In this document: positions 1 to 9,577 of the stretch, one piece after another
How positions within the stretch are numbered: position 1 is the stretch's first letter
How the letters are laid out: each line of letters begins with the position of its first letter
Position numbers and translations under genes: made by a program
Notes under the pieces: generated by a model
Told to the model about the DNA's origin: nothing
Databases searched by the model: none
The model's input: only the letters and a program-made list of their open reading frames with translations
Source of the DNA: Erysipelotrichaceae bacterium NK3D112
GTDB lineage: Bacteria > Bacillota_I > Bacilli_A > Erysipelotrichales > Erysipelotrichaceae
DNA: 64,000 nt
Assembly (NCBI GenBank): GCA_000701725.1
Contig: JNJQ01000003.1
Location: 1-64,000 of the forward strand
Direction of reading: 5' to 3'

Positions 1-290
1 TCTGCTGATACAGATCTGTGTTTGGCATCGTACCACTCGTGGACAGTGGCACTGATCAGCTTCCTTGAGACGGAGTTCTCCTCTGTTTTATCCCAGGGAA
101 GATACTTCAAAGAGCTTCCCCAAGAGGAAGCGTCGTCCACATATTTACACATAGTTTGGCGGTCGGATCTTTCAGGAATGAATTAACGGACCGCCAAGCC
201 CTAGCATTAATTCATTCCTGAAAGGTTCCTAGGTGTTCCCTTTCCAGAACGAATTAATTATACCGTTATTAGCGTTGTTTACCAACGCAG
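1..290. other. Hairpin-rich, mobile-element-like end sequence
   Basis: Both strands are open at the window edge. The plus strand reads from base 1 to a TAA at 184-186, ending in RSDLSGMN. The minus strand reads from an ATG at 150-152 off the edge. I recognise neither protein and cannot tell which strand, if either, codes. Downstream lie three dyads: TTGGCGGTC (156-164) with GACCGCCAA (189-197), a 17-bp perfect repeat (170-186 with 207-223), and GCGTTG/CAACGC (272-288). The sequence then runs straight into the body of azlC, which has no start codon. This suggests the end of an inserted element or a rearrangement joint. No conventional transposase is visible, so the element type is undetermined. 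Confidence 0.4.
170..223. repeat. 17-bp perfect inverted repeat
   Basis: TTTCAGGAATGAATTAA at 170-186 is perfectly inverted at 207-223, with a 20-base spacer. A third, imperfect copy in the first orientation (TTTCCAGAACGAATTAA) lies at 241-257. There is no T-tract, so it is not an ordinary intrinsic terminator. It may be an element end or a recombinase or repressor site. Confidence 0.7.
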
Positions 291-330
291 TGCAAATTGG
301 GACTTAAAAGCATTTGTCACATCCATTCCG

Positions 331-969
331 GTGATGGCGGGATATATCGTGCTCGGCATCGGTTTCGGCATTCTGTTAAGAGAAGCCGGATACGGCGCTT
401 TATGGGCATTTGCGATGAGTCTTTTCATCTATGCCGGTTCTCTGCAATATGTCGGGGTCAGTCTGATCTCCTCATCCGCATCACTGCTGACTGCGCTCAT
501 CACCAGCATCATGGTCAATGCGAGACATCTTTTCTACAGTATTTCCATGCTGGAAAAATACAGAAACGCGGGAAAATACAAACCGTATATGATCTTCGCT
601 CTGACCGATGAAACCTATTCGCTTTTAAGCACCCAGAAAGTGCCAGAAGGCTGCGATGAGCACTTCTACTGTTTTATGGTTTCACTGTTCAATCACATCT
701 ACTGGATCTTTGGAAGTGTGCTTGGCTCTCTGATCGGCAGATCGCTTCCTTTCTCCAGCGAAGGCATTGAGTTCTCCATGACCGCGCTGTTTGCGGCTTC
801 CTTTGTGGAACAATGGCTCAGCACAAAGGATCACCGCTCTGCCTTATGCGGACTCTGTTCCTCATTATTGTGCCTGCTTGTTTTCGGACCGGCTGATTTT
901 CTGATTCCTTCGATGATTCTGATCACACTCGTGCTGAGTTTCATGGGCAAAGGGGAGGTGCAGCCATGA
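331..969 (+). CDS. azlC: AzlC, branched-chain amino acid export subunit, start lost
   Basis: This is the large subunit of the AzlCD branched-chain amino acid exporter (YgaZ family) in the cytoplasmic membrane. The reading begins VMAGYIVLGIGFGILL, the first conserved helix, followed by the SLFIYAGSLQYVGV and NARHLFYS motifs and several hydrophobic helices. Homology to the family clearly continues upstream of base 331: DLKAFVTSIP is encoded by 301-330. The frame stays open back to 211, yet it holds no ATG, GTG or TTG before GTG 331, and no ribosome binding site precedes 331 or 334. The native N terminus of roughly 10-20 residues seems replaced by the sequence at 1-290. The gene is therefore probably a 5'-truncated pseudogene or expressed only through a fusion. 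It overlaps azlD by 4 bases. Confidence 0.8.
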   Translation: MMAGYIVLGIGFGILLREAGYGALWAFAMSLFIYAGSLQYVGVSLISSSASLLTALITSIMVNARHLFYSISMLEKYRNAGKYKPYMIFALTDETYSLLSTQKVPEGCDEHFYCFMVSLFNHIYWIFGSVLGSLIGRSLPFSSEGIEFSMTALFAASFVEQWLSTKDHRSALCGLCSSLLCLLVFGPADFLIPSMILITLVLSFMGKGEVQP

Positions 970-1283
970 CGCATACGGCAATGCTGATTGCGGTGATGTC
1001 CGCCGCCACCATTCTTCTGCGCTTTCTGCCGTTTCTGATCTTTGATCATAACGATCATGTGCCTTCTTATATTCTCTTTCTTGGAAGGGTACTGCCGTCT
1101 GCGATTATCGGCATGCTGGTGGTGTATTGTCTGAAGGATACGGTAATATTGCGACCGCCTTATGGAATTCCCGAACTGATCGGTCTTGTCTGTGTGGCAG
1201 GGTTGCAGATCTGGAAGCGCAATCCTCTCATCAGCATTCTCATCGGCACATTAATTTATATGTTTGTGACACAGATGATGTGA
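966..1283 (+). CDS. azlD: AzlD, branched-chain amino acid export small subunit
   Basis: The 105-residue membrane protein has the usual size and hydrophobic profile of AzlD (YgaH-like), the small partner of AzlC. It has about three to four helices and the early motif ATILLRFLPFLIF. Its ATG overlaps the azlC stop (ATGA), the standard coupled arrangement of this pair, and the gene carries its own terminator at 1289-1312. It looks intact, but it depends on the damaged azlC for its natural transcription and partner. Confidence 0.88.
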   Translation: MTHTAMLIAVMSAATILLRFLPFLIFDHNDHVPSYILFLGRVLPSAIIGMLVVYCLKDTVILRPPYGIPELIGLVCVAGLQIWKRNPLISILIGTLIYMFVTQMM

Positions 1284-1288
1284 CTTAA

Positions 1289-1312
1289 GCACTGCCTCAG
1301 GCAGTGTTTTTA
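1289..1312 (+). terminator. Intrinsic terminator of azlCD
   Basis: GCACTGCC, loop TCA, GGCAGTG then TTTTT. Flanking ACTTAA/TTAAGT can extend the stem to 1283-1316. Confidence 0.85.
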
Positions 1313-1338
1313 AGTGAATGCGTGAATCCTTTGAAAGA

Positions 1339-1352
1339 ATTGTTGCAACAAT
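1339..1352. promoter_or_regulatory. Palindrome upstream of the aminotransferase gene
   Basis: ATTGTTGCAACAAT is a perfect 14-bp palindrome about 90 bases before the start codon, in an AT-rich 128-base leader that should hold the promoter. It may be an operator. I could not define a convincing -35/-10 pair. Confidence 0.35.
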
Positions 1353-1440
1353 GACATAAAATATTGTATCTTTAATTATCAAATGTCATAAATTTTCAGA
1401 AAGTTTTATGAAAATATGACTAACAGAAAGGCGGAACGCT

Positions 1441-2739
1441 ATGAAACCCTATATTGAAATGACCGATGAAGAACTGAACGAAGAGCTTGTGCAGCTGAAA
1501 AAAGAGTATAAGAAAATCCAGGCTCTCGGTCTTCATCTCGACATGAGCCGCGGCAAGCCGTGCCAGGATCAGCTGGATCTTTCCATGGCCATGATGGATG
1601 TGCTGAACTCTGATTCCGATCTGACCTGCGATGACGGCACCGACTGCCGCAATTACGGCGCTTTGACCGGTATTTCCGAAGCGCGTGAGCTGATCGGCGA
1701 TATGATGGAAAACAATCCGAAGGATATTATCATTTACGGCAACTCCTCACTGAATGTCATGTTTGATACCATCAGCCGCGCATGGACGCACGGCATCATG
1801 GGCAACACACCGTGGGGTAAACTGGATGAGGTCAAATTCCTGTGTCCGGTGCCGGGCTATGACCGCCACTTCGCAATCACCGAATACTTCGGTATCAAGA
1901 TGATTCCGGTCATGATGACACCGACCGGTCCGGACATGGATGTTGTTGAGAAACTCGTCGCGGAAGATGAGGCGATCAAGGGCATCTGGTGCGTACCCAA
2001 GTATTCCAACCCGCAGGGTATTTCATATTCCGACGCGACAGTCAGAAGGTTTGCACGTCTCAAGCCGGCAGCAGCGGATTTCCGTATCTTCTGGGACAAT
2101 GCGTATGGCGTTCATCATCTCTATGATGACAACCAGGATTATCTGATTGAAATTCTGGCTGAATGCAAGCGTGCAGGCAATCCGGACCTTGTTTATAAGT
2201 TCTCTTCCACCTCCAAAATCACATTCCCGGGCAGCGGTATTGCCGCACTGGCAACCAGCCCGAACAATATGGATGACTTCACAAAGCATCTGAGAATCCA
2301 GACAATCGGCCATGACAAGGTTAACCAGCTCAGACACGTCCGCTTCTTCAAGGACATCCACGGTCTGACCGAACACATGAGAAAGCATGCCGATATTCTC
2401 AGACCCAAATTCGAGGCAGTTGAGAATACTCTGGAAGAGGATCTTGCCGGACTGGATGTTGGCACCTGGACAAAGCCGCTTGGCGGATACTTCATCATGT
2501 TTGACTCACTGCCCGGATGCGCAAAGGATATCGTTTCCCGCTGCAAGAAGGCAGGTGTTGTGATGACAGGCGCAGGCGCCACATGGCCGTACGGACTGGA
2601 TCCCAATGATTCTAATATCCGTATCGCTCCGACATTCCCGAGTCTAAATGATCTTAAGAGCGCCATCAAAGTGTTCACATTGTGTGTCAGAATCTCCTCC
2701 GCAAAGAAGATTCTCGCTGACAGAAAAGAAGCCGCTTAA
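1441..2739 (+). CDS. Aspartate aminotransferase, subgroup Ic (PF12897 type)
   Basis: This is a PLP-dependent fold-type I aminotransferase of 432 residues. Its length and motifs fit the Corynebacterium-type aspartate aminotransferase group rather than AspC: MSRGKP near residue 35, NYGALTG near 71, VPKYSNPQG at 185-193, DNAYGVHHL at 219-227, and the PLP-binding lysine in SSTSK (Lys259). It would interconvert aspartate and 2-oxoglutarate with oxaloacetate and glutamate in the cytosol; a wider substrate range is possible. It has a good ribosome binding site (AAAGGCGG) and stands alone between two terminators. The family call is secure, the exact substrate less so. Confidence 0.88.
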   Translation: MKPYIEMTDEELNEELVQLKKEYKKIQALGLHLDMSRGKPCQDQLDLSMAMMDVLNSDSDLTCDDGTDCRNYGALTGISEARELIGDMMENNPKDIIIYGNSSLNVMFDTISRAWTHGIMGNTPWGKLDEVKFLCPVPGYDRHFAITEYFGIKMIPVMMTPTGPDMDVVEKLVAEDEAIKGIWCVPKYSNPQGISYSDATVRRFARLKPAAADFRIFWDNAYGVHHLYDDNQDYLIEILAECKRAGNPDLVYKFSSTSKITFPGSGIAALATSPNNMDDFTKHLRIQTIGHDKVNQLRHVRFFKDIHGLTEHMRKHADILRPKFEAVENTLEEDLAGLDVGTWTKPLGGYFIMFDSLPGCAKDIVSRCKKAGVVMTGAGATWPYGLDPNDSNIRIAPTFPSLNDLKSAIKVFTLCVRISSAKKILADRKEAA

Positions 2740-2746
2740 ACAAATG

Positions 2747-2779
2747 AAGCTGATCGTATCATATGACGGTCAGCTTTTT
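2747..2779 (+). terminator. Intrinsic terminator after the aminotransferase
   Basis: AAGCTGA pairs with TCAGCTT around a roughly 16-base internal segment that can extend the stem; TTTTTG follows. Confidence 0.75.
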
Positions 2780-2796
2780 GTTATACTGAAAACGAT

Positions 2797-3288
2797 ATGA
2801 GAGATTTGCCGAAACTGTACAATGAAACAGAACATTATTGCTGGTATGACTCACCAATCGGTATCCTGAAAATCGCCGAGGATGATCAGGGCATCACGGA
2901 AGTATCGTTTCAGGAAGAAATAGGAGCGGATCAGAAAGAAGGCAGCCTGTATCTGGAAAAGACACTGAGACAGCTGGAAGAATACTTCGCAGGTATCCGC
3001 AGAAGCTTTGATGTGCCTTTGTCACTGAAAGGAACAGAATTTCAGAAGAAGGTCTGGCATGCATTGATGAACATTCCATATGGAAGAACGGCATGTTATC
3101 AGGAGGTTGCAGCTATGATTGGTAATGAGAAGGCATCACGTGCTATCGGCAATGCCAATCATCATAATCCTGTCGTGATCATTGTCCCATGCCACCGTGT
3201 GATCAGGGCGGACGGCTCCATCGGCGGCTATGGCGGAGGCATTGAGCGAAAGAAATATCTTCTGAATCTGGAAGGGATCAAATTATGA
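2797..3288 (+). CDS. ogt: Methylated-DNA--[protein]-cysteine S-methyltransferase
   Basis: This suicide DNA-repair protein takes the methyl group from O6-methylguanine onto its own cysteine. The 163-residue protein has the N-terminal ribonuclease-H-like part (YDSPIGILKIAEDDQG) and the C-terminal catalytic domain with NIPYGRTACYQEVA, the asparagine-hinge region, and IVPCHRVI, where Cys132 is the acceptor. The start codon follows a TATACT -10-like hexamer (2782-2787) by only 9 bases and no ribosome binding site is visible, so the mRNA may be nearly leaderless. Its stop overlaps the start of the next gene by 4 bases, so the two are probably cotranscribed. Confidence 0.93.
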   Translation: MRDLPKLYNETEHYCWYDSPIGILKIAEDDQGITEVSFQEEIGADQKEGSLYLEKTLRQLEEYFAGIRRSFDVPLSLKGTEFQKKVWHALMNIPYGRTACYQEVAAMIGNEKASRAIGNANHHNPVVIIVPCHRVIRADGSIGGYGGGIERKKYLLNLEGIKL

Positions 3289-4124
3289 AAACAATCAGAA
3301 CAGCTGTGATTGCCGATATCCATGGCAATCTGAATGCTTTGAACGCATGCCTTGCGGATATCCGTAAAGAACAATGCGACCGGATCATCTGCCTTGGCGA
3401 TATCATTGCCAAAGGCTTCCGCAATCATGAATGCTGTGAACTCATCAGAGAAAACTGCGATATTGTCATTCAGGGCAATTGCGATGAATTCTTCTCCAGG
3501 GATTTATCCTCCTTTGACAATGAGCGGGAAAAACAGCTGTGCGAAGCCTATCAGAAAACAATGGATGAAGAGGACATCGCCTGGCTTTCCAGACTTCCGT
3601 TTTCATATGAATGCATGATCAGCGGACGGCTTGTGCGGATGTTTCATGCCGGTCCTGATTCCGTGAACAATTATGAGACAAACACGCTTTATGCATCGGT
3701 GGATGAGAAATATTCCATGTTCGCGCCATGTGCAGGCTCAGAATCGGATCAGTATGCGGATGCTGTATTCTTCGGGCATGTTCATATGCAGATGCTCAAC
3801 CGTCTCTATAACCGCATTCTTGTCTGTCCGGGCAGTGTCGGCAATCCGCTGGACTTCATCCGCAATGACACAAAGGACGGGGACGAACGCAATACATGCA
3901 ACGCGCAGTATGTCATCATCACAGGCACTGACAGTGACGAATACGGTCCGTTCCATACGGACTTCAGACAGGTGCCCTATGACATTGCAGGGGAGCTGAG
4001 AGCCTCTGAAGAATTCTTTGAATATGATGATCTGGCCTATGAACTGAAGACTGGAAAATACAGACGCTATGAAAAAATCCGAAAAGTTCTGCTCAAGGAC
4101 GGAATCGATCTCGATCTTGTATGA
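3285..4124 (+). CDS. Calcineurin-like metallophosphoesterase
   Basis: This 279-residue phosphoesterase belongs to the YfcE/MJ0936-like family of two-metal hydrolases. The metal-binding motifs appear in order: ADIHGN near residue 11, CLGDIIAKG near residue 36, QGNCDEF near residue 64, and FFGHVHMQ near residue 163. The substrate cannot be read from the sequence; members act on cyclic nucleotides or on phosphodiesters or monoesters. It overlaps ogt by ATGA. The C-terminal 40 residues are acidic and tyrosine-rich and lie beyond the core fold. Confidence 0.85.
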   Translation: MKTIRTAVIADIHGNLNALNACLADIRKEQCDRIICLGDIIAKGFRNHECCELIRENCDIVIQGNCDEFFSRDLSSFDNEREKQLCEAYQKTMDEEDIAWLSRLPFSYECMISGRLVRMFHAGPDSVNNYETNTLYASVDEKYSMFAPCAGSESDQYADAVFFGHVHMQMLNRLYNRILVCPGSVGNPLDFIRNDTKDGDERNTCNAQYVIITGTDSDEYGPFHTDFRQVPYDIAGELRASEEFFEYDDLAYELKTGKYRRYEKIRKVLLKDGIDLDLV

Positions 4125-4187
4125 AATACAGGAATTTTCCAACGATTGCGTGTATTCTTATATAGGGTAAAGGAAGGTATTAATAAT

Positions 4188-5684
4188 ATGCTTGCTACTG
4201 CAATTTCACAGCTGGTTGAATATGCTGTTCAGAAAGAATGGATCAAAGAGGAGGACCGCGTCTGGGCTGCCAACCGCATTATCGAAGCGCTTGGCGCTAA
4301 CGGCTTTGACGGTCTTGAGGAAGTCAATGCTGAGCTGCCTCCGATTCAGGAGATCCTCAATGAATTATGCGATTATGCCTATGAAAACGGCATCATCGAA
4401 GGCAATTCCGCCGCTTATTATGATCTGCTTGACACAAAACTGATCGGACTGCTCGTGCCGCGTCCTTATGAAGTCATCACGAAGTTCAATCAGCTTTATG
4501 CGGAAGATCCGAAGAAGGCGACCGACTGGTATTATGAATTCTCCAGTGACACAAACTATATCAGAAGAGACAGAATCGCAAAGGACCGCAAATGGACGGT
4601 GGATACCGAATACGGAACACTGGATATCACAATCAATCTGTCCAAGCCGGAAAAGGATCCCAAGGCTATCGCAGCTGCCGGAAAAGCAAAATCCACCGGT
4701 TATCCCAAATGTCTTCTGTGCATTGAAAACGAAGGCTATGCGGGTCATCTGAGCCATCCGGCAAGACAGAACCACCGCATCATTCCGATCACACTCAGCG
4801 GAAAGGATTATTTCCTGCAGTACAGCCCGTATGTTTATTACAATGAGCACTGCATCGTTCTCAACAAACAGCATACGCCGATGCGTATCGACCGTTCCGC
4901 ATTCAATAATCTGCTTGATTTCGTCACAGTCTTCCCGCACTATTTCATCGGCTCCAACGCTGATCTGCCGATTGTCGGCGGCAGTGTGTTAAGCCATGAT
5001 CATTACCAGGGCGGCAATTATGAATTCGCCATGGCAAGAGCGGATGTTGAAAAGAGCTTTGTCATCAAAGGCTTTGAATCCGTGCAGGCAGGCATTGTCA
5101 AATGGCCGATGTCCGTGATCCGCTTAAGAGGAAGCGACCGCAATCAGCTTTCCGCATGTGCGGAACATATTCTCAATGTCTGGCGTGAATATGATGATGA
5201 GGAAGCCTTCATTTATCATGAGACAGACGGAGAGCGCCATAACACGATCACTCCGATTGCCAGACGCAGAGGTGCTGACTATGAGCTGGATCTGGTTCTT
5301 CGCAACAACATCACGACAGAAGAGAATCCGCTTGGTGTCTATCATCCCCACAGCGACAAGCATCATATCAAGAAAGAAAACATCGGTCTGATTGAAGTCA
5401 TGGGTCTGGCGGTATTGCCGGCAAGACTCAAAAATGAAATCGCAGCGCTTGCCGATGCGATCATCATGCATAAAGATCTCGACGCTGATCCATTGACTGA
5501 AAGCCATGCGGAATGGGCAAGGGATATCATCAGCCGTTATCCTGATCTCAACAAGGACAATGTCAATGCCATCCTGGAAAAGGAAGTCGGACTTGTCTTT
5601 GCGGCAGTGCTTGAGGATGCCGGTGTCTACAAACATGATGCAGCAGGAAGAAACGCATTTGACCGCTTTATCGAATCACTCTGA
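4188..5684 (+). CDS. galT: UDP-glucose--hexose-1-phosphate uridylyltransferase, class II
   Basis: This is a Leloir-pathway enzyme that exchanges UMP between UDP-glucose and galactose 1-phosphate. The 498-residue length and the motif SHDHYQGG (about residues 269-276) mark the class II GalT of Bacillota, unrelated in detail to the shorter class I enzymes with HPHxQ. I chose ATG 4188 (MLATAISQLVEYAV) because AAAGGAAGG sits just before it; an upstream in-frame ATG at 4146 has no such signal. No galK or galE is adjacent. GH2 and GH36 genes elsewhere in the window could supply galactose. Confidence 0.93.
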   Translation: MLATAISQLVEYAVQKEWIKEEDRVWAANRIIEALGANGFDGLEEVNAELPPIQEILNELCDYAYENGIIEGNSAAYYDLLDTKLIGLLVPRPYEVITKFNQLYAEDPKKATDWYYEFSSDTNYIRRDRIAKDRKWTVDTEYGTLDITINLSKPEKDPKAIAAAGKAKSTGYPKCLLCIENEGYAGHLSHPARQNHRIIPITLSGKDYFLQYSPYVYYNEHCIVLNKQHTPMRIDRSAFNNLLDFVTVFPHYFIGSNADLPIVGGSVLSHDHYQGGNYEFAMARADVEKSFVIKGFESVQAGIVKWPMSVIRLRGSDRNQLSACAEHILNVWREYDDEEAFIYHETDGERHNTITPIARRRGADYELDLVLRNNITTEENPLGVYHPHSDKHHIKKENIGLIEVMGLAVLPARLKNEIAALADAIIMHKDLDADPLTESHAEWARDIISRYPDLNKDNVNAILEKEVGLVFAAVLEDAGVYKHDAAGRNAFDRFIESL

Positions 5685-5692
5685 ACAATCAT

Positions 5693-5723
5693 ATAACATG
5701 CCCGCGGGAAGCGGGCATGTTAT
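5693..5723 (+). terminator. Perfect hairpin after galT
   Basis: ATAACATGCCCGC, loop GGGAA, GCGGGCATGTTAT: a 13-bp perfect stem. It lacks a T-tract, so termination may be incomplete and could leak into the next gene, which starts 18 bases later. Confidence 0.65.
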
Positions 5724-5740
5724 CATATTGCGGGCGGTGA

Positions 5741-6208
5741 ATGGATATGGAACTGAAAATCAAAGCCTTTGAAGAATTGAGCCTGCACGAGCTTTATGAA
5801 ATCATGAGAGTCAGATGCGCCGTGTTTGTGGTGGAGCAGGAATGCGTCTATCAGGATATCGACGGCATCGATGAAAGGGCCGTGCATGTGTTCTATGAAC
5901 ATGAAAACAATATCTACGGATATCTCAGACTGTTTTACAAAGATGCGGATCATAAGACTGTTCAGATCGGCAGGGTGCTTAGCACAGAGCGGGGCAGGGG
6001 ATTTGGTTTCAAAGCGCTTCATGAAGGTGTGCAATATGCCATTGAAACCATGAAGGCGGAAACGCTGTATCTTGAGGCACAGACCTATGCCATCGGTTTT
6101 TATCAGCGCGAGGGATTTGAAATTGTATCGGATGAATTCCTCGAAGACGGTATTCCGCATGTGAAAATGATCCGTCACATACAGCAGAAAGAACTTCATA
6201 ATCACTGA
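5741..6208 (+). CDS. ElaA-type GNAT acetyltransferase
   Basis: This GNAT-fold N-acetyltransferase (155 residues) resembles the ElaA family. The signature RCAVFVVEQECVYQDIDG near residue 28 is typical of that group. The acetyl-CoA loop region is IGRVLSTERGRGFGFKAL, followed by YLEAQTYAIGFYQREGF near the C terminus. The acceptor substrate is unknown. ATG 5741 follows GGGCGGTGA; an in-frame ATG at 5747 is an alternative. It converges on the small minus-strand membrane gene across a shared hairpin. Confidence 0.88.
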   Translation: MDMELKIKAFEELSLHELYEIMRVRCAVFVVEQECVYQDIDGIDERAVHVFYEHENNIYGYLRLFYKDADHKTVQIGRVLSTERGRGFGFKALHEGVQYAIETMKAETLYLEAQTYAIGFYQREGFEIVSDEFLEDGIPHVKMIRHIQQKELHNH

Positions 6209-6234
6209 GCTTGACTCATATATTAACGCACATA

Positions 6235-6270
6235 AAAACTGCAGCAGTTTGATTCACCGCTGCAGTTTTC
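6235..6270. terminator. Bidirectional terminator
   Basis: AAAACTGCAGC (6235-6245) pairs with GCTGCAGTTTT (6259-6269) between convergent genes. T-runs occur in both readings. Confidence 0.8.
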
Positions 6271-6291
6271 TGTTGGTTTATGGTTCGATTC

Positions 6292-6633
6292 TCATTTCAC
6301 GAAAATGAGAATGGTGCCGGCAAGTGCGGCAATGACTGCGCTGGCCAGATATTCGTAGATGAACATTCCTTCCGGCTGGCGGTAGGAATCCATATTCGAT
6401 TTGACCCTGTGATACATGTTTGTGGAAGCTCCGTGCACACTGGCCTGATGACCCATCATTGTATGCATGAATTCCATGCTGTACACAAATTCAATTCCGG
6501 CCGCGAAGAACAGACCGTCTGAAATATGTCTGATGGAAAAAGGATCATTTCTCTGCACAGAACATGTCAGCCACACAATTCCTCCTGCTACCAGAAGTGC
6601 GAAGATAAACCGTATCAGACTGAATTTTTTCAT
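6292..6633 (-). CDS. Small two-helix membrane protein, function unknown
   Basis: The 113-residue protein has an N-terminal helix (SLIRFIFALLVAGGIVWL) and a C-terminal helix (YLASAVIAALAGTILIFV), with a central polar part rich in Met, His and Ser. The ISDGLFFAAGIEF segment recalls DUF3899-type proteins, but that link is weak. The start follows AAAGGAAC at good spacing. It lies 29 bases after the 6-phospho-beta-glucosidase gene on the same strand and is probably in the same transcript. No function can be assigned. Confidence 0.7.
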   Translation of the reverse strand: MKKFSLIRFIFALLVAGGIVWLTCSVQRNDPFSIRHISDGLFFAAGIEFVYSMEFMHTMMGHQASVHGASTNMYHRVKSNMDSYRQPEGMFIYEYLASAVIAALAGTILIFVK

Positions 6634-6662
6634 TTCAAATAGCTGTTCCTTTTGATGTTGAT

Positions 6663-8168
<1,506 letters not shown>

Positions 8169-8173
8169 CTATG

Positions 8174-8203
8174 AAAAAAAGGGCACGGAATATGTCCGCA
8201 CCC
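8174..8203 (-). terminator. Intrinsic terminator of the alpha/beta hydrolase gene
   Basis: On the minus strand GGGTGCGGA, loop CATAT, TCCGTGCCC is followed by a run of seven T. Confidence 0.82.
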
Positions 8204-8215
8204 GAATGAGATCAC

Positions 8216-8875
8216 TTACATCTGCGTATCCGCATAGATCAGATACTTGACGAATTTCGTGCTGTTGACAATATAGCTGCCATGACCCTCGCCCTTGATG
8301 AAGCGCAGTTTCGCACCCGGAATTCCGGCGGCGATGAACTTGGTTTCAGAATCTGTGACAAGATCCTTCTCGCCAGCCAGCACGAGCGTTTTCGCGTGGA
8401 TTTTACGCAGATCCTCTTCTGTGATATGCGGTTCATTGAGCATGAGCGATATCTTGGAATCGAGTGAAAAGCGGTTCATGAATTTCATGAATCTTTTCAG
8501 CATCGGCTTCACGCCGTCCGGTGTCACATTGGCGCCGCTGGTCACAAGGGTTGTGATTCTGTCCGTTTTCATCGCAGCAAGCAGACCTACAATCCCGCCG
8601 TCTGAGAATCCGTAAAACAGCACATTCTCAAGATTCAGCTTGTCCATGAAGGCAATCATATCATCGGCCATGTCGCTGTAATGGAGTTCGGAACAAAGAC
8701 TGCTCTGACCATGGTCTCTGGAATCCACTGCGAAACATGTGAATCTGCTTTTGAGCTGCTCAATGCCTTTGTCAAAAATATGGTGATCCTCACCGTTGCC
8801 ATGCAGAAGGATCAAAGGCCGTCCGCTGCCGCAGACCTCATAATAGAGACTTACGCCGTTCACATCAATCATCAT
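8216..8875 (-). CDS. Alpha/beta-fold hydrolase
   Basis: This 219-residue alpha/beta hydrolase has the oxyanion motif LLHGNGEDHHIF near residue 23 and the nucleophile elbow GFSDGG (serine near residue 93). Further on are LVLAGEKDLVTDSE, carrying the acidic residue, and GEGHGSY with the catalytic histidine. It is shorter than typical esterases, with a reduced cap. The substrate is unknown. Translation starts at ATG 8875 or the next codon, ATG 8872, after GAGGT. It is divergent from the phosphatase gene at 9026. Confidence 0.88.
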   Translation of the reverse strand: MMIDVNGVSLYYEVCGSGRPLILLHGNGEDHHIFDKGIEQLKSRFTCFAVDSRDHGQSSLCSELHYSDMADDMIAFMDKLNLENVLFYGFSDGGIVGLLAAMKTDRITTLVTSGANVTPDGVKPMLKRFMKFMNRFSLDSKISLMLNEPHITEEDLRKIHAKTLVLAGEKDLVTDSETKFIAAGIPGAKLRFIKGEGHGSYIVNSTKFVKYLIYADTQM

Positions 8876-9025
8876 AATTGTTTACCTCAGATACATGATA
8901 GCAGATTCAGTGATGTTCATTCTGAATTTTCAAAGCAGATGAGTGACAAGCATGATTCATGAAATATGCAAGACTTTTCAGTCATTCCGTATTCTGCTAT
9001 TTGAATGTATACAAAGGGAGGGCAT

Positions 9026-9475
9026 ATGAAGCAGATTCTTGTGAAATCGGTATATGACGCATTTGAATATGTGATGGATCATTATTATCCTTACGGGCTT
9101 GAGGAATTCGCAATGCGCAAAGATAGCTATGCAGTGATCTCCATCCAGGATACGCACACAGACGGATTCGGCTTCACATTCACGCAAAGCAGATTATGCA
9201 GAAGGGTGCTGACACTGTATTTCGATGACATTGTCAAAGAAGTGCCGGGGGCTGTATTGTTTGATGAAACGATGGCACAGCAGATCATTGACTTTGCAAA
9301 GGAATGCACTGATGTCGATACGCTTCTGATCCACTGTTACGCCGGACAGTCGCGCTCGCTTGCCATCGGCAGATTCATTTCGGAAATCTACGGTCTTCCG
9401 GTGCAGGAAGGCAATTACAATCAGTATGTTTATGCTTTGCTGAAAGAAACCTATCACAGAATTCATCAGGAATGA
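9026..9475 (+). CDS. Dual-specificity / tyrosine-type protein phosphatase-like protein
   Basis: This 149-residue cysteine phosphatase has the P-loop HCYAGQSRS (Cys near residue 105), matching HCxxGxSRS of the dual-specificity class. The general-acid aspartate is probably in LYFDDIVKE. The start at ATG 9026 is chosen over an in-frame ATG at 9005 because AAGGGAGG lies immediately before it. Substrate and partner kinase are unknown, and no kinase gene is nearby. Confidence 0.82.
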   Translation: MKQILVKSVYDAFEYVMDHYYPYGLEEFAMRKDSYAVISIQDTHTDGFGFTFTQSRLCRRVLTLYFDDIVKEVPGAVLFDETMAQQIIDFAKECTDVDTLLIHCYAGQSRSLAIGRFISEIYGLPVQEGNYNQYVYALLKETYHRIHQE

Positions 9476-9493
9476 AAATGTTTTCAGACGATC

Positions 9494-9523
9494 ACAGAAC
9501 TTTTATGAAAAGTTCTGTTTTTG
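9494..9523 (+). terminator. Intrinsic terminator
   Basis: ACAGAACTTT, loop TATG, AAAAGTTCTGT then TTTTTG. Confidence 0.85.
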
Positions 9524-9577
9524 TTATGCGAAATCTTATTTGCGCGGCTATCCTCAAAGACAAAAGGAGGTGGAACT

